Shown here piece by piece: positions 5,408 to 9,693 of a DNA stretch of 9,693 nucleotides (within the stretch, counting starts at the first letter, position 1; each line of letters starts with the position of its first letter). The translations under genes and the position numbers were made by a program. Origin of the DNA: Actinomycetota bacterium (lineage in GTDB: Bacteria; Actinomycetota; Thermoleophilia; Solirubrobacterales; Solirubrobacteraceae); contig JAHWJM010000070.1 in NCBI GenBank assembly GCA_019348435.1, forward strand, positions 1 through 9,693. Reading direction: 5' to 3'. A model generated the notes under the pieces. It did not search any database. It was not told where the DNA came from and was given only the letters and a program-made list of their open reading frames with translations.

Positions 5408-6374
5408 AAGATCGCCTGAGCTGAGCGGGGCCAGCGCGGTCGTGACCGGCGGCGCCGGCTTCATCGGCAGTCATCTCGTCGAGGGGCTGCTCGATGCCGG
5501 CGCCGAACGGGTGATCGTCGTCGACGACCTGAGCCTCGGCCGCGAGGCGAACCTCGCGGCCGTGCGCGAGCGCATCGAGTTCGTGTGCGCCGACTGCGCC
5601 GACGCCCGCAGCCTCGAGCGGGCCTGCGGCGGCCGGCGGCTGGATCTCTGCTTCAACCTGGCGGTCATCCCGCTGCCGCACTCGCTCGAGCATCCGCGCG
5701 AGAACGCCGACCGCAACGTCGCGATGACGACGGCCGTGTGCGAGCTGCAGCGCGGCGGCGGCTTCGATCGCCTCGTGCAGTTCTCCTCGTCCGAGGTCTA
5801 CGGGACCGCGCGCAGCGTTCCGATGAGCGAGGACCACCCGCTCGGCGCCCATACGCCCTACGCCGCCGCGAAGGCCGCGACCGATCTCGTCGCGCTGAGC
5901 TACGGCGCGACGTTCGGCCTGGACGTGCTCGTCGTGCGCCCCTTCAACACCTACGGCGAGCGCCAGAACGACACGGCGTACGCCGGGCTGATCCCGGTTG
6001 TCGTCCGCCGCGTCCTGGCGGGCGAGCCCGTGATCGTCAACGGCGACGGCGAGCAGACGCGCGACATGATGTACGTCGCCGACACGATCCGGGGGACGCT
6101 CGCGCTGGCCGTCGCCGGGCTGAGCGGCGAGACGTACAACCTCGGGACCGGCAAGGAGGCCTCGGTCAACGAGATGGTGCGGGCGCTGTTGCACGCACTC
6201 GACGCGCCTGACCACCCCGTCGAGCACGGGCCCCCGCGGCCAGGGGACATACGGCAGCTGCTCGCGGACGCGAGCCGCGCGCGCGCGGCCGTGGGCTTCG
6301 AAGCCGCCGTCGGCCTCGACGAGGGCCTGCGGCGCACCGTCGGCTGGTACCTCAGCGCGCCGGCAGCTGCCTGA
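5391..6374 (+). CDS. Extended-SDR NAD-dependent sugar epimerase/dehydratase
   Basis: A 327-residue extended short-chain dehydrogenase acting on a nucleotide sugar. TGGAGFIGSH at residues 19-28 is the NAD loop, FSSSEVYG at 131-138 supplies the active-site serine region, and Y157-x3-K161 is the catalytic pair. RPFNTYGERQNDT and GDGEQTRDMMYVAD are standard substrate-domain signatures. The S-S-E-V-Y-G form with GTARSVPMSEDHPL and FNTYG resembles LegB-type configuration-retaining 4,6-dehydratases and UDP-glucuronate decarboxylases more than classical TDEVYG dehydratases. A 4-epimerase remains possible. The ATG at 5391 overlaps the preceding gene by 17 bp and is preferred to the GTG at 5379, which would add only four residues without a better start signal. 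Its 3' end overlaps the convergent aminotransferase by 23 bp. Confidence 0.83.
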   Translation: MSPSPERSPELSGASAVVTGGAGFIGSHLVEGLLDAGAERVIVVDDLSLGREANLAAVRERIEFVCADCADARSLERACGGRRLDLCFNLAVIPLPHSLEHPRENADRNVAMTTAVCELQRGGGFDRLVQFSSSEVYGTARSVPMSEDHPLGAHTPYAAAKAATDLVALSYGATFGLDVLVVRPFNTYGERQNDTAYAGLIPVVVRRVLAGEPVIVNGDGEQTRDMMYVADTIRGTLALAVAGLSGETYNLGTGKEASVNEMVRALLHALDAPDHPVEHGPPRPGDIRQLLADASRARAAVGFEAAVGLDEGLRRTVGWYLSAPAAA

Positions 6375-7467
6375 CGGCAGCGTCGAGGGCGCGGGCGACG
6401 GTATCGATGTCCGCCTCGGTCAGGCCCTGGTGCAACGGCAGCGCAAGCGTGCTGCGCGCAAGCGCATCGCTGACGGGGAGATCGCCGGGAGCGGTCCCGC
6501 ACGCGCGCGCGAACGCCGGCTCGGCGTGCATCGCATACGTGCCCAGCGTCGATTCGACGCCCTGCTCGCGCAGCGCCGCGATCAACGCGTCGCGCTCTAG
6601 AGCGGGGTCGCAGGTCACGACGTAGGCCTGGTAGGGATGTAGCGCAGCCACGGGCACGTGTTGCGGGCGGATCCCGTCGACGCGCTCGAGCTGCGCGGAC
6701 AGGCGCGCGGCGAGCGCATTGCGGGTGCGCACGGTGCTCTCGTGCGCGGGCACCTGCACGAGGCCGAGCGCGGCGTTGAGGTCGCTCATGCGGTAGTTGA
6801 AGCCGGGTTCGACGAAGGTCGAGCGCCAGCCCTCGCGCCGCGTGCCGTGGTTGCGCAGCTCGCGCATGCGCTCGGCGAGCGCGTCGTCGTCGGTCACCAC
6901 CATCCCGCCCTCGCCGGTCGTCAGCGACTTGCGTGGGTGGAAGCTGAAGCAGCCCGCCCGTCCGAAGGATCCGCAGCGCCGCTGGTCCAGCGCGCCTCCC
7001 AGCGAGCAGGCTGCGTCGCAGACGAGCGGGACGCCGTGGTGCTCGAGCAGCGGCTCGATCGCCGCGTAGTCCGCCGGCAGCCCGAACACGTCGACGGCCA
7101 GCACCGCTTTCGTTCTCGGCGAGAGCAGCGCCTCGATCGCATCGGGGGCGACGCAGTACGTGCTCGCATCGGCATCGGCCAGGCGCAGCGCGGCGCCCCG
7201 CTGCAGCACCGCGTTTCCCGTGGCCGGGTACGTGAAGTCGGCTGCGATCACCTCGTCGCCGGGCCCGATGTCGAGCGCGGCCAGCACGAGCTCGAGCGCG
7301 GTCGTCGCCGAAGTCGTGGCGACGCCGTGGCGCACACCGCAGAAGGCCGCCACCGCCGCTTCGAACTCGGCGACGACGGGCCCCTGCGTGAGATGGCCGG
7401 AGGCGAGCACCTGGCCGATCGCCTCGAGGGCTTCGGGCCCGAAGCGTGGCTCTGCGAGGCGCAGCAT
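6352..7467 (-). CDS. DegT/DnrJ/EryC1 (AHBA-synthase-like) PLP sugar aminotransferase
   Basis: A 371-residue fold-type I aminotransferase of normal family length. It uses pyridoxal phosphate to convert a keto group on a nucleotide sugar to an amine, normally with glutamate as donor. GHLTQGPVVAEFE (residues 24-36) and ATTSATTALEL (50-60) mark the cofactor phosphate region. CDAACSLGGA (150-159) carries the pyridine-binding aspartate D151. FHPRKSLTTGEGG (176-188) holds the Schiff-base lysine K180, and FNYRMSDLNAALG (223-235) is a family signature. The ATG shares a base with the acyltransferase stop (TGATG), and GGGGAGGG lies close upstream, so it is translationally coupled. With the dehydrogenase at 4361 it could make a 3-amino sugar; with the SDR at 5391, a 4-amino sugar. 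Sequence alone does not decide which. Confidence 0.9.
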   Translation of the reverse strand: MLRLAEPRFGPEALEAIGQVLASGHLTQGPVVAEFEAAVAAFCGVRHGVATTSATTALELVLAALDIGPGDEVIAADFTYPATGNAVLQRGAALRLADADASTYCVAPDAIEALLSPRTKAVLAVDVFGLPADYAAIEPLLEHHGVPLVCDAACSLGGALDQRRCGSFGRAGCFSFHPRKSLTTGEGGMVVTDDDALAERMRELRNHGTRREGWRSTFVEPGFNYRMSDLNAALGLVQVPAHESTVRTRNALAARLSAQLERVDGIRPQHVPVAALHPYQAYVVTCDPALERDALIAALREQGVESTLGTYAMHAEPAFARACGTAPGDLPVSDALARSTLALPLHQGLTEADIDTVARALDAAVRQLPAR

Positions 7468-7988
7468 CAGCCCTCCCCGCGGGCGCGCAGGACGCGGGCC
7501 GGCACGCCTGCGGCGATCATGCCGTCCGGGATGGTGCCCGTCACGACCGCGCCGGCGCCGATCTGGGCGCCGGCGCCCACGCGCGCGCCCGGTAGGAGGA
7601 TCGCGCCTATCCCTATATCCGAGCCGGCGGCGACCTCGACTGGCGCGAACTCGAGCGGCGCGTCGAGGATCGCCGCGGACGCCGGCGTCTCCGCGTGCGT
7701 GGAGGTGAGGATCATCACTCGCGGGCCGATGCCGACGCGCTCGCCGATCGATATCCCGCCCGCGCTGTGAAGGAAGCAGTCCTGGCCGATCCAGCTGCCC
7801 TGCCCGATCCGCAGCTCACCGCGCGTGTCGCCCTTGAGCATCGTGCGGTGCCCGACGTAGACGTGATCGGAGAGGTGAATCGTCGACGGGTTGAACACGA
7901 GCACGCCCTCCTCCAGCACACAGCGGTCACCGAGCGACCCGAGCTCCTCCGGCCGGAAGCGACCGGTTCCGTGCGATGTCCATGCCAT
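7467..7988 (-). CDS. Left-handed beta-helix (hexapeptide repeat) acyltransferase
   Basis: A 173-residue trimeric-type acyltransferase of the LbH family, which usually moves an acetyl group from acetyl-CoA to a sugar. Imperfect hexapeptide turns run from about residue 38 to 95 (HLSDHVYVGHRTML, then LRIGQGSWIGQDCFL and ISIGERVGIGPRVMI). A loop carrying TSTHAE places a likely catalytic histidine at 98. A second set follows at 117-150 (VEVAAGSDIGIGAILLPGAR), ending in the usual IPDGMIAAGVPARVLR tail. The ATG at 7988 follows a TACGCT box by seven bases. It lies 17 bp after the flippase gene and shares a base with the aminotransferase start. It probably N-acetylates the amino sugar made by that enzyme, as WlbB or PglD do, but O-acetylation is possible. 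Confidence 0.85.
   Translation of the reverse strand: MAWTSHGTGRFRPEELGSLGDRCVLEEGVLVFNPSTIHLSDHVYVGHRTMLKGDTRGELRIGQGSWIGQDCFLHSAGGISIGERVGIGPRVMILTSTHAETPASAAILDAPLEFAPVEVAAGSDIGIGAILLPGARVGAGAQIGAGAVVTGTIPDGMIAAGVPARVLRARGEG
7471..7478 (-). promoter_or_regulatory. Strong Shine-Dalgarno of the aminotransferase
   Basis: GGGGAGGG stands three bases before the ATG at 7467 and lies inside the acyltransferase gene. This contrasts with the leaderless-type starts elsewhere and suits an internal cistron. Confidence 0.6.
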
Positions 7989-7995
7989 CCGGTTG

Positions 7996-8001
7996 AGCGT
8001 A
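7996..8001 (-). promoter_or_regulatory. -10-like TACGCT box, possible leaderless start of the acyltransferase
   Basis: TACGCT lies seven bases before the ATG at 7988, in the gap after the flippase stop. It could start a separate acyltransferase-aminotransferase transcript. Confidence 0.4.
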
Positions 8002-8005
8002 GCCC

Positions 8006-9463
8006 TCAGGGCGTACGTGGCACTGCCGGTCGCAACCGGCGCAGCCGCGCCAGCAGCGTCATCAGGTGTGCCCGCTCGTCGGGGGCGACGAGCCAGCGCA
8101 CGATGGCGGCGAGCCCGGCGGCGGCGATCGCGAGGTTTGCCGGGACGGCGAGCGCCGGCTGCTCGGGCAGCGTGCGTGCGATCGCCACGAGCACGCCGAT
8201 GCCGGTGGCGGACGTGATGAGCCGCGGCCAGTCGTGCGGCACCGGATAGACCCTCTGGCTCGTGACCATGAGCGTCGCGAACCCGGCGGCGGACGTGAGC
8301 AGGAACGCGAGCGCGGCGCCGGCGATGCCCAGTGGCCCGACGAGCGCGAAGGCCAGCATGAGGTTGGCAAGCCCCGCGGACGCGGTGATGACCGCGAACG
8401 GCACGGTTCGCTTCACGATGTTCAGGCCGGGGGCGAAGATGTACATCCCGGCGAAGAACGCCGCCGCCACCACGAACGGAGCGACGTCGGCGGCCGCGTA
8501 GTAGGCCGGCGGCGTCAGCACCCGGAGGATCGCGTCGGCGGCGATCGAGACGAGCAGCAGGACGGCGAGCGCCAGCGCGCAGAACAGGCGGAAGATCCGC
8601 TCGAGCTCGGGCGGCGTGCTGGGCTCGGCGTGGCGCGCGAGGACGAGCGGCATGAGCGCCGCCTGGAAGCCCAGCAGCACGAGCCCGACGATGACCGCCA
8701 TCCGGTAGGCCGCCCCGTAGATCCCGACGTCGGCAAGCGTCATCTGCGACTGGATCGCGAGGCGATCGGCGTAGCCGTTGAGGAATACGCCGATGCTCGC
8801 GGGCACGAGGGGAAGCGAGAACGCCAGCATCTCGCGGAGCTTCGCGCGGTCGAAGATTGGGCGGAACATGTCCCGGCCGAGCCAGTAGGCGAGCGTCCCG
8901 GCGGTCAGGCCGCCGAGCAGCTGCGCGACGAACGCGCCGGTCACGCCGACGCCGAAGCCGAGGATGAGCACACCGGCGCTGATCGACGTCACGCCCGCGG
9001 TCGTCAGCGCCACGGCGGCATACGCGCGCGGTCGCAGCTGCCATCGCAGCAGATCCTGTCCGAGGTAGAGGATTCCGCTCGTCCACATCGCACACATCGA
9101 CACGCGCAGGATGTTCGGGTCGACGCCCCCGCCGAAGATCAGGTCGGTGAGCTGCGGCGCGAAGATCAGGGCCACGACGAGCACGCCGCTGTAGGCCGCG
9201 ACGCTGAAGATGAGCGCGGTAGATGCGTACCCCCGCCTCTCGTCGAGCGTCGTGGCGTCCGCGAAATGGCGTCCCAGCCCCTGGCTGATCTCGAGCGCGA
9301 TCGTGAGGTTCACGAGCACCGTGACGAGCGCGAGCATGTCGATGAGACCGAAGTCCCGCGGCTCGAAGACATGCGCGAAGAAGGGGAACAGCAGGAACGC
9401 GATGCCATGGCCGACAACCCCTGTCACCGCGTAGATCGCGCCGTCTCCGAAGAACCGGCGCAT
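8006..9463 (-). CDS. Wzx-like polysaccharide flippase (MOP superfamily)
   Basis: A 485-residue membrane protein with about 12-14 hydrophobic segments over its whole length, as expected for flippases that move undecaprenyl-linked glycans across the cytoplasmic membrane. The N-terminal FPFFAHVFEPRDFGLIDMLA and the following LEISQGLGRHFAD are typical of polysaccharide biosynthesis proteins. Charged loops such as RPIFDRAKLREML lie between helices, and the C-terminus is arginine-rich (LLARLRRLRPAVP). The ATG at 9463 is chosen because it opens the first helix region and has AGGA seven bases upstream. The frame stays open to 9670, but that extension is hydrophilic and runs through the divergent asparagine-synthase start. 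It heads the reverse operon with the acyltransferase and aminotransferase. Substrate specificity cannot be inferred. Confidence 0.88.
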   Translation of the reverse strand: MRRFFGDGAIYAVTGVVGHGIAFLLFPFFAHVFEPRDFGLIDMLALVTVLVNLTIALEISQGLGRHFADATTLDERRGYASTALIFSVAAYSGVLVVALIFAPQLTDLIFGGGVDPNILRVSMCAMWTSGILYLGQDLLRWQLRPRAYAAVALTTAGVTSISAGVLILGFGVGVTGAFVAQLLGGLTAGTLAYWLGRDMFRPIFDRAKLREMLAFSLPLVPASIGVFLNGYADRLAIQSQMTLADVGIYGAAYRMAVIVGLVLLGFQAALMPLVLARHAEPSTPPELERIFRLFCALALAVLLLVSIAADAILRVLTPPAYYAAADVAPFVVAAAFFAGMYIFAPGLNIVKRTVPFAVITASAGLANLMLAFALVGPLGIAGAALAFLLTSAAGFATLMVTSQRVYPVPHDWPRLITSATGIGVLVAIARTLPEQPALAVPANLAIAAAGLAAIVRWLVAPDERAHLMTLLARLRRLRPAVPRTP

Positions 9464-9513
9464 GAGGGATTCCTGGGGCGCAGGAGCGTCGAGAGGCGGT
9501 TGCACGCCTCGCC

Positions 9514-9519
9514 ACTGTA
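9514..9519 (-). promoter_or_regulatory. -10-like TACAGT box of the flippase operon
   Basis: TACAGT lies about 50 bases before the flippase ATG, giving a leadered transcript that agrees with the AGGA site at 9471-9474. A good -35 is not visible; GCTGTC stands 17 bases upstream. Confidence 0.3.
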
Positions 9520-9546
9520 GAGCCGGGACGGGTCGCGACAGCGGGC

Positions 9547-9552
9547 TATGCT
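9547..9552 (+). promoter_or_regulatory. -10-like TATGCT box, leaderless start of the amidotransferase
   Basis: TATGCT lies seven bases before the GTG at 9560, so the transcript should begin at that codon. The apparent ATG at 9548 is part of this box. Confidence 0.45.
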
Positions 9553-9559
9553 CTCGCGC

Positions 9560-9693
9560 GTGTGCGGCATCGCCGGGACGGTCGGAGGCGCCCCCCCCGA
9601 TGCCGGGGCGCTTCGCGCGATGGCGACCACGATGGCGCACCGCGGGCCGGACGCGGAGGCCGTCTGGCACGACGACGTCGCGGGGCTGGCCTT
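9560..9693 (+). CDS. Asparagine synthase (glutamine-hydrolysing)-type amidotransferase, N-terminus only
   Basis: The first 44 codons of a class II glutamine amidotransferase run off the window. Starting at the GTG gives V-C-G-I-A-G, placing the catalytic cysteine at residue 2 where it becomes the N-terminal nucleophile after methionine removal. This rules out the ATG at 9548, which would bury it. AHRGPDAE (about residues 30-37) is the conserved glutamine-site motif of asparagine synthase family proteins. Such paralogs are common in actinobacterial surface-polysaccharide loci, where they probably amidate sugar acids or intermediates. It diverges from the flippase with 96 bp between starts. An eight-C run at 9591-9598 lies in its early codons. 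The C-terminal synthetase domain is not visible. Confidence 0.85.
   Translation, partial: MCGIAGTVGGAPPDAGALRAMATTMAHRGPDAEAVWHDDVAGLA

Noticed and set aside
6658..7770. Long forward open frame opposite the aminotransferase
   Set aside because: Low-complexity Arg/Ala composition and no motifs; the reverse strand has the full DegT motif set including the PLP lysine.
8066..9520. Long forward open frame opposite the flippase
   Set aside because: Its peptide is a run of Asp, Glu, Arg, His and Gly without domain logic, the usual antisense shadow of a GC-rich gene. The reverse strand encodes a clear multi-pass membrane protein.
9548..9559. ATG at 9548 as the amidotransferase start
   Set aside because: It would place the catalytic cysteine at residue 6; class II amidotransferases need it at residue 2, which the GTG at 9560 gives.
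1..9693. CRISPR array, tRNA, rRNA or riboswitch
   Set aside because: No regularly spaced repeats, cloverleaf or conserved RNA motif was seen. The only direct repeat noted is the two-copy 23-bp unit, which has no spacers.

Overview
The window is GC-rich (by eye about 70%) with strong G/C preference at third codon positions. The right two thirds looks like one actinobacterial surface-polysaccharide locus. Leaderless starts behind a TANNNT box, together with the gene content, would fit a soil actinobacterium such as a member of the Thermoleophilia/Solirubrobacterales; that lineage guess is inference. There are no RNA genes, CRISPR arrays or complete mobile elements that I can see.

Left part (1-1348) is a mosaic. 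It opens with a MerR-type promoter (19-bp spacer around a perfect 16-bp palindrome) driving a small HMA copper chaperone (95-328). The next gene, starting at 325, is cut off after a few codons. It is followed by an antisense piece of pyruvate dehydrogenase E2 (342-554), a short forward-reading fragment (549-731), a 23-bp tandem duplication (793-838), a short reverse-strand C-terminal ORF (869-1006) and a 5'-truncated DM13-domain gene (about 990-1349).

Middle part (1349-3214) holds a complete NqrB/RnfD-like (UnbU-like) membrane protein that overlaps the DM13 gene by one base. Converging on it is a reverse-strand ORF in which the first 24 codons of a GDP-mannose 4,6-dehydratase run in frame into the C-terminal third of a circularly permuted ATP-grasp protein.

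Right part (3285-9693) appears intact. A forward operon encodes a GT4-type glycosyltransferase, a Gfo/Idh/MocA sugar-nucleotide dehydrogenase and an extended-SDR epimerase/dehydratase, with start/stop overlaps between neighbours. It converges, with a 23-bp 3' overlap, on a reverse operon encoding a Wzx-like flippase, a hexapeptide acyltransferase and a DegT/DnrJ/EryC1 aminotransferase. Diverging from the flippase is the start of an asparagine-synthase-type amidotransferase, cut by the window edge. Together these enzymes could oxidise a nucleotide sugar, aminate it, N-acylate it, transfer it to a lipid-linked glycan and flip that glycan across the membrane.

The abrupt, partial and strand-switching pieces left of 3143 are best explained by assembly chimerism or by repeated illegitimate recombination; the sequence alone cannot separate the two. 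I see no convincing new defence or mobile system. The most interesting intact biology is the DM13/UnbU pair, the TANNNT leaderless-start pattern and the amino-sugar cassette.
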